This document shows, in pieces, positions 45,808 to 56,573 of a stretch of 64,000 bases of DNA. The DNA is from Coccinella septempunctata (Eukaryota; Arthropoda; Insecta; Coleoptera; Coccinellidae): the NCBI RefSeq assembly GCF_907165205.1, contig NC_058189.1, positions 44,170,270 through 44,234,269 of the forward strand, given 5' to 3'. Within the stretch, counting starts at the first letter, position 1. The number at the start of each line of letters is the position of its first letter. The notes below the pieces were generated by a model. The model was not told the origin of the DNA and did not search any database. It saw only the letters and a list, made by a program, of their open reading frames with translations. The position numbers were made by a program, and so were the translations under genes.

Positions 45808-47624
45808 GGTTGTCTCAAAATTCTTCTTCGTGTCACTCTATACAAAAACGGCAGAAACTCGATTTCTTCAAATGGAAAACCCTACTTTCATGTGTTATTT
45901 TCAGAGAAAATCAAAATACGCATTTAAGATGTATCATGTTCCTATACGAAACCTCATATTTTCGGAAATAAAGTCAAATTTATATCAAAGCGATATTCAA
46001 AAAAACTGGACTGAAGGACTTTGTCTCATTCATACAAGGAATTGTGTTTGTAAGATAAAATTTGAATCCACATTTTGTGCGGAGACATCTGAAAACAAAC
46101 GTCCATAAAGTGGAAGTTAGGAAAAGCGAGCATCTAATTGGAAGAATTTTCGCGTAATGCAATATTTTGAAACAGAATCCAAATCTCATCTGAAGTTCTA
46201 TGGGAAATAAAATGAAAAGAGCCCAAATATGTATTCAAAAAAATCGAAATCATTTCGAAAATTGAATATGAATATTCTGTTAATCCTTCGTACTGAATTA
46301 AATGATTTTCTTCAGAATATGAGCAATCAATTATAGATTTGGAACTCGATTAAAACATTTCAGAACTTAGGAACAGCTTTGCATCTTGCATCCTTTGACG
46401 ACACAGCTTTACTACCTAGTTCAGAATATTCCCACTGCATTTTAGAGAAATTTCGATATTGTTCTGTTCAAAAATTCTTACTCAGAAAACCGGAAGTGTG
46501 CAAAAAAAATTTAAACACCGGAATTATGGTAGAATCTGTAACGCCTTACGTATTTTGGAAACACAATGTAGAGGGTGTTTTTTCAACCTGCACACTCAAT
46601 CGTACATTATCACAATAAGAAACCGGTATTTTGAAAAACGTCTTACAATTTTTGAATTCATTCATTCATATTGTACTACACTGCAAATTTCATAAAAATT
46701 TTGAATGAGCCATAGCAAAGTTATGGATAAAAGTAAAATTTGTCGAATCGGACAAATCACCCTATGAGTGTTAATAGATGCCCCCAGCCATGAACCACAC
46801 ATTGTTCCGAATGTCTCGACTAGTATAAACTTCTCCTAAAATTTGACGATCTTCTCCGGAATCATCCTGTATATTCCAACCTTAACCATATTTGAAGGAA
46901 TTTGTCATTGGTCGCCTCGCCATAGATTATTGCCTCTCTTAGAGCAGTATTATTGCATAAATTTAATTCGCCAACGACAAGTCAGGGTAGGTGGTTCATG
47001 TTGCTCAGTTGGATCGCATTCCACAGAACTCGCGTATAGGAAATACGCGAGTTCAATTCATAATAATTGACATTCAGAAATATAAATGTTACATTTTCCC
47101 GTAGAAAACCTCCGATCACTTGTTCACTTGATGCCGCCATTTGCATTTCTCGACCTTAGAAACGAGATTTATTGTGATATTCAACACCGAAATGGCTTAT
47201 ATCTTATGTACGAATGAATCGAAACAAGTTATGCAACAAATTACCATTATTTCTAGTTTGTGTACATTGTATATATTACCAATGCACTGCTAATAATTTC
47301 GCGAATTTCCGGTACAACTCCGTTTAAACATGGGATGTGCAATCGGTGACGATGGTTTACGGTTAAGGACAGGTTCCTGGGAAAATGAACTCATTCATAT
47401 ACACACAACAAAATTTATACAGTACGAGTCGGAAATTTAAGATTATTTCACTGAATTTAAAGACATCAGTTTTTTGTTGCTAATGTACTTGGCGGGTCGA
47501 CAACTATTTTAAATATTTAAATCACATTTGATGTGATAGCGTCATGCGTCATGTCAAACAGTTTGTTTTGAATTTGAGATATCACGTCATCGATATTTTT
47601 TTCATGACTATGCATAAAGAATAT
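45808..47624. other. Unassigned AT-rich sequence with MITE-end scraps
   Basis: TACAGGTTGTCTCAAAATTC at 45806 and TCACCCTAT near 46757 could be decayed ends of one element. The internal sequence has no recognised gene. A hairpin AACTCGCGTA / TACGCGAGTT lies at 47027-47053. Confidence 0.3.
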
Positions 47625-48030
47625 AGAGGGTGTTCCTAAATTGAAGATACAAACGAAAAAAATTCCTTATGTAATTTCAAGAAAAAAAAGTCCCATAAAT
47701 ATGGGATTGGAAACGTTTCGTTTTCGAGATAGAGGGTGTTAAAGTTTGAATTTTTTTATTGGTATCAAAATAAGTCGTGAAAACACATTAATTATTAGAA
47801 ATAGCGAGTTTAATTTGATGTGTCAAAACTAACAATAAATTTATTCACCGCAGCTTACCAAGGAAATGTTTACGGCTATTTGGATTTTGCCTCGGATTTT
47901 GCAGAGGATTTCGAGAAAATTTTTCAAAATTTTTTTCTCGAAATCGGTTGCAGATACGAGAAAACCACAAGAGACCATAAAATGAATAAATAAAAACAAG
48001 GAACAGTATTCCAGAAAAAATACCATCCTG
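47625..48030 (+). repeat. AGGGTGTTCCTAAATTGAAG repeat (TACAGGGTG-type)
   Basis: It starts AGAGGGTGTTCCTAAATTGA, contains a second AGAGGGTGTT at about 47732, and finishes near CCATCCTGTAGAT. This form (AGGGTGTTCCTAAATTG with a later GTTTCGTTTTCGAGAT block) recurs in many insect genomes. Here the ends are worn. It is non-coding. Confidence 0.5.
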
Positions 48031-48923
48031 TAGATTTGCTGTCAAAATTGGCATGTGTCATGGTGTGAATTGCCAAAAAATGATAAACAAATAGCTTTTA
48101 ATATTCCATTTTTAAATTGCCTGGATTATTTCATTGAGTCAAATCAGATTCATTCAATTAGTAGATGTTTGTTGAATATCTTTTTAAAGACAAGTAATTA
48201 CAATTCGATTTTTGGTACGCATGTGTTACTTGATATAAAGTTAAGAAAAGTATAAGAAATTGGAATTTCCATTTTAAAACCTTATCGATGAAGTCATATT
48301 TCAAATTTGGGACATTTTCTTACATTAAAAAGAGCGCAGTTTGAAATATCTTGTCCGGGAATATTTAAAGCAAAAAAACTGTCGTTGATTTATGTTGTAT
48401 GTTGTTATGTATTAGAGACTTGTACTGAAGGTATGTATCTATTTTGAAAAAGCATTAGCTCATTGCTAAAACTCAATTGTACAGGAAAGTTTTTTTGGGA
48501 ATTGAAATTGTTTGGGTAGGAGGATGTTTTGTCGTACTTACAAATGCATGGTAGATTTTCTTTATTGAATTATCCTCATATAATTTGAATAAAATAATTT
48601 TTGTTATTGAGTAGAAAGAATGTTCTTTCAGCGGTAGAAAACAGTTGAATTTTCTGAACTATCCATACCATACATATCGACATAGATCTATCTGGTTTTG
48701 TAGGTTATGCTGAAAAAAAAATTGGAAGCTCCTGAGAATAGCTCAAATCAACAAACAAAGAAAACCTGATTAGTGCTCCAAAAAGTAGATCTCACTCAGG
48801 AATATATTGAGCGTCTCAAAGAGAGCGCGTTCTGAGGTATTAAACTGTTTCGTAGAGAAATGCTCGGAACTGGTAAATTTTTATTGATAATGCAATTTTT
48901 CGTGTATAACTGAGGAATTGTTA
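48031..48923. other. Unassigned AT-rich sequence
   Basis: No gene or repeat is recognised. Confidence 0.4.
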
Positions 48924-49560
48924 ATTCACCCTCTACGTACAAATATTTTAATAGTAAATTCTTGAAGTGAAAAAAACACTTTTTTCCTTTACCATTTTTC
49001 CGAATCGTCTAGGTTCAAAAGATACAGGCTGTTGAAAAACTCTAGAAAAATGTTATTTATTGTTGTATCCCAAAACGGCTTCATCGGATGTGATGAATTT
49101 CTGAATATAGTTTTTCATTCATTTGGTGAATTTTTTTCGAGCACAAGATATCATCCACGTCTTCAAGTTTCCTCATTATGACCAGAAAAGTACCAAAAAT
49201 TCAAAGAACCCAATTCTTGAAACTAAATTGAACGCTATCGAATGAATATTTAAGTTTTATTTAAGTTTTAAGTTGTAAAATTTAAGTATTCTTCATATTT
49301 TTTCGCCGTGTTCGAGTATTTTGATGTTCAAAACTCGAAAAGTATCTATGAAATTTGAAAAATTGGGTGCATTGGCTGAATACCACGCTGTTTGAATGAT
49401 CCACAGATGTAGTGTCACATATTCAGCTAGTTATTCTGAAGGTAATTTTGTTTTTCCAGGAGTGGCACAGCTCATTATGAAAACTTAAAATGGCTATATC
49501 GTTTTAACAGGGCCGAATAGGAAAAAATGATTTAGGAAAAAAATTTTTCTTTCACATTAT
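48924..49560 (+). mobile_element. GTCTTTGACTCG MITE family, copy 6
   Basis: The left terminus is worn (TTCACCCTCTACGTACAAAT). The internal landmarks AAAAGATACAGGCTGTTGAA, TTTTTCATTCATTTGGTGAA, CCAAAAATTCAAAGAACCCA and TGATCCACAGATGTAGTGTC are in family order, ending near AACAGGGCCGAATAGG. The right terminus is lost. Confidence 0.85.
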
Positions 49561-50868
49561 CTAAACTTTCTTATCGATACCATAACTTCATTGAAATTCC
49601 TAGAAGAAAACATCTGTCATAACTCTATGAAGCTTCAAGGTCAATTCTTATACACACCTTGATTTCTGGTGAGAGTTCACCTCCAATTTTGTACAATATT
49701 CCTCAGCTATTGCCAAATCATTTTATGCATACTCACTAGCTGTAGCCATGTATTCTGTATGTCTAACGAACATATCTATATCTTCTGAGGGAGATGAGTG
49801 TTACACCCAAACAGAATAATTTTTTTTAATTTGACTTTTTGCCAACATATTGCTTAAATCATTCTGTATCGATATTAGTTCAAATACATATATGGGTTTT
49901 TTACGATATTTTTCTTGTTTCAGGTAATGTGAACGTCAAACGTCAGTCTTGGCTCTTCCATCCAATAATAGGAAAGTACGTGAGTGTTCTGATGGTGTTT
50001 TCAAGTCATTTTCAGTAAAATACTATAGTCGCAATGAAAGAAAATTATCTCATGATCTCGCATGTTTCTTGATAATTCGAAAATCGGACATTCACGCAAT
50101 AATCAATATCGATTCCACTACGTCTTCTATAAATTGCATCCTCAAGCCAATTATTTCACCAGAGAATCCATTACCGAACTTCGACCCGTTATGTTACAAC
50201 GAAGGTATGAGAACTTAAATTGGCTGAATTTTCAAGATGAATGCCATAATGAGGAAATTGCGTATTATTTCTCATTGATTTATTACCTGATCTCCAATGA
50301 GCAAACCATGTAGGTATGTTGAAAAATATTCGACTAAAAAATGACCCATATCTAAGTAACAGCTGTGTCTGTAGGATCCGTAATATCGGAAAAACAACGT
50401 CAATTGAAGTTCCTTGCTTTTAGTGAAAGGCAGATCTAGAGGAAATTTCAATGGCAAAAAATGTTGCTTAATGAGTTAGATGAGATGACAGAGCATGTCA
50501 AATATCAGAGTACAACTCTCTAACATTATTGGCTTGAATTAAGCAGAAAAATTGATCGAAGTTGCCACCATTGGTTTGATGCCTCCTAGTCTTGACCGAC
50601 TTTTGCCAAAAGTGGTAATGGTTCAAAAATGCAGCAGCAATAATATCACTTTGATCAGGAACAATTTCGCAAGCCAATCAAATTCAATCCCCATCAATTG
50701 ACTGATGGATTATCATATTCCCTCCAACGTTAATGCTACAACTATTCTGCTATTCTGCTCTGCTCCAGAAGTTCTTTTCAAATGAAGAATTGCAGAATTT
50801 CATATTCTTTATTCAGTCTCCCTGGAAGTCCACTTAAATTCTTCTCGGAGTTATATTTCTTTTGCCTC
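49561..50868. other. Unassigned AT-rich sequence
   Basis: Overlapping short frames at 49949-50313 have no recognisable domain. No repeats are noted. Confidence 0.4.
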
Positions 50869-51112
50869 TACAGGGTGTTTCACGAGTATACGAACAAATA
50901 CACCCCATATTAGAGACTTCGTACTCCATCTCCGTTATACAGGGTGTTTTCTGAAATTTTCGTTTATCTATAACTCCTGAAATTCTCGATCGATTCGACA
51001 TTTAGTTTGAACTTGTTAGATCAAAAAAACAGAGCATTTAAATTGTTCAAAAACCAGGACCAGGCTCATTGGGGCTTTATTCAACTTCAAACTCATGAAA
51101 AACACCCTATAT
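50869..51112 (+). mobile_element. TACAGGGTGTTT heads with an inverted partner
   Basis: TACAGGGTGTTTCACGAGTA (50869) and TACAGGGTGTTTTCTGAAAT (50938) are two heads in the same orientation. ATGAAAAACACCCTATA (51096-51112) is the inverse end for the second. The 50938-51112 element is about 175 bp. Confidence 0.55.
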
Positions 51113-51180
51113 GTAGTTTTAATTCATAATTTCAACATTTTCGTTATCTGTATGTGTGATTGTCTCAAAATAAATTAATC

Positions 51181-52280
51181 ATTGGGTTGCCACACCTGTT
51201 GATCATGTTTTATAAATAATTGTTTTGTGATCAGACGTCTCTGAGGAATAGAGCACTCATGAAAATGGATTTAGAAACTGCAATTTTTTCTTCAACTATT
51301 CTGTTTAATGCATTCAACAGTAATACCATATTCGGTCATTCAAAATTGTCATTCACAATAATAAAATGTTTTGTAATTGATAATAAACAAATATGGAAGG
51401 AAAAACTACGTCATCTTGAAACTAATAATCAAAACTCGATATTCTGAATAAACCATCTTTCTATGGATAAATGGTTGTCTGTAGTCTGAAGTAGGTGTTG
51501 AAAATGATTTTCTTCACTTTCTATACACCTTTTGATCCTTTTTATGAGGCTCATAACTGCTCGTTTTATTACATGATAAATTTCAACGCAAGCAGCATTT
51601 ATTCGATCCAATCATTTTTCCTTTATCAGGATATCTGTTTCATAGAACTTATTCTCCAAATAACCCCAAATAAAGAAATCGAGGGGTGTCAGATCAGGAT
51701 CAGGAGATCTATTAGGTCAATGTTGGGGTCCTACCCAACAATTAAAATTGATAAAGGGACCTGAAATACTGACAAATAATTTTTTCTGTGCATGGATTTG
51801 ATCAATGTTTCTATGACAAAGAGTAATGAGTCCATATTTCTTCATAGATCCAATAGTGGCAATAACGGAATCAATGAAGAATGCGCAGGAGCATTTGTCT
51901 CATTCGAATTTTCAATCATTACCCTCATTAAAAGGGCAAATTAGGTGAAAATCCATCCGGAATATCACTTCAGTCCACGTTTTCCATAAAAAGCGATTCA
52001 TTCTGCAGGTATCAAAATATTATAATATGATAGAGTAGTTTTTTATATCTGCCTTTCTCATTATCAAATGTAAAGCTCATTATTAATGTAAATGATAATT
52101 CTGAATAATCAGATATGCTATAAATATCAGGAACAAACGCAAGCCATATATTGAGAACGAAAAAAGTCAGTTGAACACTTCCAAATCTATTTTTATGCAG
52201 CGCTGTTTTTTCAAGAGGTGTTTGACCACAAAACAATTATTCATTAAAAATAATCCACAAATGAGCCATTCCAACGATTT
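51181..52280 (-). mobile_element. Mariner-type element with long diverged inverted repeats
   Basis: The left arm (51181-51430) and the inverse of the right arm (52030-52280) are related over about 240 bp: both share AATAATTGTTTTGTG(A/G)TCA and AATTGTCATT/AATTATCATT words, and chance frames in the two arms translate to similar peptides. Between them a transposase remnant is encoded on the minus strand. The outer ends contain ATTGGGTTGCC and, inverted, GTTGGAATGGC. The divergence suggests an old insertion. TIRs of this length are unusual for mariner elements, so secondary rearrangement is possible. Confidence 0.6.
51440..51770 (-). pseudogene. Mariner-type transposase C-terminal remnant
   Basis: The minus strand encodes, with small frame changes, NRSPDPDLTPLDFFIWGYLE, then KWLDRINAACVEI, RIKRCIESEENHFQHLL and a stop. 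The SPDLTPLDFFLWGYL block (third catalytic acid) and the C-terminal IxxCIExxGxHFxHLL block are hallmarks of the insect mariner-like transposases also seen at 15636-15795. The first two catalytic Asp blocks are not recognisable. Confidence 0.75.
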
Positions 52281-53300
52281 ATTAAATTTGGGAAAATCAA
52301 TCATGCAGATTATTGAAATTGGGGTATAAAATTTGTTTCATATTATAAAATCAACTCTACAGTATTATAGAGTTTATTGTGTAGACATTTCTTGAATAAA
52401 CTCTTATTCTACATAATATATCTAAATCAAATATCGTACTCTATAGTATGATTCTCTTTTATTTGTCTATGGATCTGTTTTCTACCACTGTTTCGTTATA
52501 CGTGTATATCTATACATATTTACCCACATACGTGAAATAAGCTTCCAGATTTCAAGTCAACTGTCTGGTAACTCGATAAGAATACAGACGTGAAGCTCCT
52601 AAATAATTATTATCTAGAAGTATTGGAATTCCTTCGATCGTTGTTAGTCTAGGTAAAGTGTAGGAAAGAGGCCACTCGTTCGCTCGCCCATTCACGTGGG
52701 AAGGGTCAACATTGCACCCCTACGCTAAAGATCTTTTATGTCTGGGTCTAATGAAATATCGAGACTCGCACTGGCACCAGCTTAGGTTGACTGGTTCATT
52801 CTTCCTGACCAGACACGACTACGCCTTTGCTACTTGTTTTTTTTTTCTGATGGCAAACCCTGGGGTATTCAAATAAAATAAAACTCACAGGGTAGGGTGT
52901 CTTGAATTAGTTATTCAAGGATAGATGCATGAAGTCAAAGAAAATCCGTCGTTTCGACGGCACTGTTATGGTTCTAAATATAAATATCAGAACATAAGGA
53001 GGACTTTTAAGCCCCGAATTTAATCAGTTTTTTCGAAATGATTCTAAAACACACTTTATATATAATAGCTAATAAAATGGAATAAATAACAAAAGAACTA
53101 TTGGAGTAAATCATTAAAGCTAATCATCACTCTTCAGTTCTTCTCAACTCGGCACCCTTTAATTAATATTCCATCCAGGTTTATTTGTTAATTAATTTCT
53201 GTTTTACCTATCAGAATCATTTAGCTAACGTATGAATTGTTCATTCACTCTCAAATTATCTTTTTTTAGTAGAGAACAAAATGAATGAGGTGTAAATGTG
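52281..53300. other. Unassigned sequence; balanced island at 52640-52830
   Basis: About 190 bp around 52640-52830 are less AT-rich and repeat-free. The rest is AT-rich with no feature. Confidence 0.35.
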
Positions 53301-53379
53301 CAAAGAAGAGCCAATTATGAAACTACTAGAGAAGCTGATTGAAAATACACAGAAATCTGAAGAAAAAACTATGTCACAG
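53301..53379 (+). pseudogene. Possible upstream piece of gag-like ORF
   Basis: A short Lys/Glu-rich frame (PIMKLLEKLIENTQKSEEKT) directly precedes the MITE at 53380. It may be the N-terminal continuation of the gag-like remnant at 53527. The link is inference from position and composition. Confidence 0.3.
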
Positions 53380-53518
53380 TTACGTCCAATTTCATAATCA
53401 AATTAAACTTCACTTTAAGCTTAAAGCATCCTTTACTGTCATTTTTAGTAGGGTTAAAGGAAGCTTGAAGTTAAAGCGGCTTTAGGTTTGATTATGAAAC
53501 CGGCCGTAAACTACCCAA
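53380..53518. mobile_element. ~139-bp MITE
   Basis: The left end TTACGTCCAATTTCATAATC and the right end, inverted as TTACGGCCGGTTTCATAATC, pair over about 35 bp, continuing through AAAYYTAAA and AAGCTT words. It appears to interrupt the gag-like reading frame. It is non-coding. Confidence 0.8.
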
Positions 53519-53526
53519 TTAATGGT

Positions 53527-53960
53527 TGAACAAGTCAGCATATAGATTGACGAATACTAATCAGTGGATAGAAGAATTTGAAAAGAAATGTGAAAGACAT
53601 ATTCATGAGTATGTGAGGAAAATAGAGGCGTTGAAGTTTTTACTTGACAAACCTTCTTTGAATTAGTGTAGTAGTACGACTATGAACTTATCCGCGAATT
53701 AAGAGTGGGAGAAATGGAGAATTTTTTTGAGAAGTTTGGCAACGAATGATGGTGTCCAGTAAATACACTCTCTCTTATTTAAGTATCAAATGGGTAATCT
53801 GATAGATTACGCAATAAACAAAGGGTAATTATTATAGAAGATAAAAAAAATGCAATGAAAAATAGTATGAAATATCAACAATATAAGAAAAAATCGGAGG
53901 CACCTATAGAAATGATTATAACTTCAAAGTTGATTACTTAGTTTATATTGAAAATAGAAA
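53527..53960 (+). pseudogene. Gag-like ORF remnant of a retroelement
   Basis: The frame from 53527 reads WLNKSAYRLTNTNQWIEEFE, KKCERHIHEYVRKIEALKFL, and ends DKPSLN at a TAG (53668). After frame changes it resumes as FKYQMGNLIDYAINK and IEDKKNAMKNSMKYQQYKKK. The order W..EFExxC......K...L...LxG and the later KYxxGxLIDYAxxKERL block resemble gag-type proteins found beside reverse transcriptases in many insect genomes. No protease or reverse transcriptase is present. The element class (LTR or Penelope-like) is uncertain. Confidence 0.45.
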
Positions 53961-54039
53961 ACCATTGTATAAAAAGAAGTAAGACGGAATGAGAATTGGT
54001 CATTTGGGGGCTATGGCCGTGGCAAACTATGAGAACCGA

Positions 54040-54185
54040 ATGACCGAGCTGTGGCCGAGTCGAACCACGAGGGCCGCAGGCCCGAGGCGTGGCAGAGGCG
54101 AATTACGAGGGCCGCAGGCCCGAGCCACGTACAAGGCGTATCAACCCGAAAAAGCGAATCAGCCCGAAAAGGCGAATTTGCGGGC
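54040..54185. repeat. GC-rich short direct repeats
   Basis: ACGAGGGCCGCAGGCCCGAG occurs twice (54067 and 54105) and CCCGAAAAAGCGAAT / CCCGAAAAGGCGAAT twice (54145 and 54162). It is the most GC-rich spot of the window. GGGCCGCAGGCCC is itself a dyad. It lies between the gag-like remnant and the ribozyme-like motif and may be part of the same element's 3' region. Confidence 0.7.
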
Positions 54186-54270
54186 TTACTAGTCTTTATA
54201 CTAAAAGGAATTGGAACATAGAATAGGTGAAAAAATGGTAGAAGGAAGTCGCGAGCGAAGCGAAAATTGA

Positions 54271-54320
54271 TTTTTCGTCTGATGAAGGAGTCTGATATAG
54301 ACTCCGAAACGTTGCAACAT
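54271..54320 (+). ncRNA. Hammerhead-ribozyme-like core
   Basis: CTGATGA (54279-54285), one extra A, a perfect 7-bp stem II (GGAGTCT / AGACTCC, loop GATAT), then GAAAC (54306-54310) and the palindrome GTTGCAAC. These match the conserved core of hammerhead ribozymes except for the extra A, which is also present in the four units at 26076-26850. Stem I partners are not evident, and a single-copy stem III has no loop, so if active it would need to work as a dimer, as described for Penelope-like elements. Activity is inference. Confidence 0.4.
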
Positions 54321-54330
54321 AAAATTATAA

Positions 54331-56108
54331 TTTCAACGTTCTTTATTTTCAGTTCATTGTCAGGCAACAATTTTTTCTAGTTGATTTGCTCCTGACAAAT
54401 TAGTGCAAGAATTTACGCAGAAGCAAATCGTTTATTTCATTTTTAATTGATTTTGTTTCAGAGATTGGGAGTGAAAACCCCAAAAAGTTTATTAAGAAAT
54501 GCAGAATCCTCCCAGAATAAATTTCAATCGTACCAGAAATAAATTGTTGGCAACTCATTCGTTGGCAATCAACTGAATATAGAGAAGATATTTCATTATT
54601 AGGTATATATTGTTTAAACGTGTTTTTATAAAAAATTCGGATGTAGTCGAGGATGTAGTAGTACAAACGTCAAACATTTAGATCTTTCGTTTCACCCAAC
54701 TACGGCATTATAAATTTAAAAAAAATGCAGTAATCATCTGAGTGGAGAATGGAAGTTGCTTAGTTCAGCTTAATCCAGGTTAATGCTGTTTAAATAGATA
54801 GATTCTATTTCTTCGCTCGTCCAACTCAACAACAATAACATCGGAGCGATTCATCTGGGCTAACGGTAATGAGTCAAAGCAGTGCAATTTTATTCGAAGT
54901 TATTGTGTTAGCTATCAGAATTGTGTATACAATATATTATTTGACTCGATGATTAATGTTCGACATTGATCCTATTTAAAATATGAGTAACCAACGGAGT
55001 AGCATACTCAGCTTTATGGTAATTTAGTCACGATTCGACTTATCTGCAATTGTATCTACCGAATTAGTGAAGGGGATATTTTTTCTTGGTCCCAAATCGT
55101 CGCTTCAATTTAAAAGCGACCCAGTACACTAGTAATTTAGATAGGTTATAATTCAATAGTCGATACGATTATTTTTGGTGAAATCGTTGAAGGTTCGAAG
55201 GAAATGTTTCCTCTGATTTTAAGTTTTACATTGTCCTGAAATATATCACAGTTTTGTTTGGCTGACCATCAAAATTTCATGTTTCAAGGACCCTATTCGA
55301 ATGACGCTCTTTGAATCAGTTTTTACATGGATGAAAAAAATTTCAAGCGTTTCAAGCAACTTTCTCTATTCTTCTCATTTTTTTATTTATTTATTTGATA
55401 ACTCGGTATGGACTACAATGGGCCAAGCCCAGAACATTAGGTATTCACCAGTATTGATTGAAGATTCTGGCAGATCATTGGAAAATTCACCTATGAATCG
55501 CTCAGAAAATCATTGTGTCAGTTTATGTAGCTTACCTACCATCCAAAAACAGGTCTCAATCACAATATCTATTCAGTTTATGAACCGATATGTGGCGCCT
55601 GAAAATAGAAATGATGAAATAGACTCCTACAAGATATCTGTGCGGATTTTTATCGTGCTATATTGTATTGCAAATCTCAACAGAATGGAAATGACAGAAA
55701 TGGTTACTTGTAGGTGGAACAATCTAAATGTGAATAATTCATGTTGAAACAAGGAATGTGCATCATAATTACATAATAACACACTGTTTCCTCCTTAGTT
55801 TATACTTTATATTGTCATATTGTCCTCCCGTTCAGGTAAGTGATTTTCACTTTCATTAGCGAATGACTACGAATAGGCTGAAAATGAGATGCCTACATAT
55901 CAGTTGGGGTTGATTAATGCACTGCTTCTTTCTAATACGTTAGGGTGAATAATTTATTTCTTCTTTTTCAGCATCTCGTTCTGAAATGTTTTCACTATAA
56001 CCGTAACCTATTATTGAATTAAAACATTCTGTTAAATAAACCCTTAATTCTTGTATACTGACTTTGAAATACTCATAACTCAAATTTTTGGCAAAACTTA
56101 TTTTTATA
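54331..56108. other. Unassigned AT-rich sequence
   Basis: The 148-codon frame at 55301-55747 has no recognisable domain and its codons reflect local base composition. I do not call it a gene. Confidence 0.35.
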
Positions 56109-56573
56109 TACAGGGTGAGTCTTTAACTCTTACAAATATTTGAACGGTACGTTCTTGAGGTCAAAAGAAACACTTTTTTCGATACCATTTTTTCCGATTC
56201 GGCCCTGATAAGAAGATATAGCCATTTTAAGTTATCATAATGAGCTGTACAAACAAAACTAACTTTAGAATAACTAGCTAAATCTGTTACAATGCACAAC
56301 TGTGGATCTTTCAAAAGTTGCATTCGATTAAAGTACCCAATTTTCACAACATTTTATACAATTATTTTTTTTTTTGAACATCGAATAACTTGAAAACGGC
56401 GCATTATAGGAGAAAATATGAAGAATACTTTTATTTCACAAAATATTCAAATATGCATTAGATAGCCATAAAACCATAGAAAATTTTTATGGGGTTTCAA
56501 CACCCTTTATCTTTCAAACCAAGCCGATTTGGAAAAAAAAGTGAAGGAAAAAAGTGTTTTTTCTCACCCTGTA
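56109..56573 (-). mobile_element. GTCTTTGACTCG MITE family, copy 7 (reverse orientation)
   Basis: It starts TACAGGGTGAGTCTTTAACT and ends AAAGTGTTTTTTCTCACCCTGTA (last 12 bases TCTCACCCTGTA). GATAAGAAGATATAGCCATT near the left and TATCTTTCAAACCAAGCCGA near the right show the inverse orientation. The centre is shortened compared with the copy at 18936. Both TACAGGGTG ends are intact. Confidence 0.9.

Noticed and set aside
51220..52236. Two related peptides on opposite strands (51220-51447 plus, 52012-52236 minus)
   Set aside because: They are translations of the two inverted arms of one element, not a duplicated gene.
55301..55747. 148-codon open frame
   Set aside because: No domain or motif is recognisable, residue use follows local AT-rich composition, and there are no splice signals or neighbours to support it.
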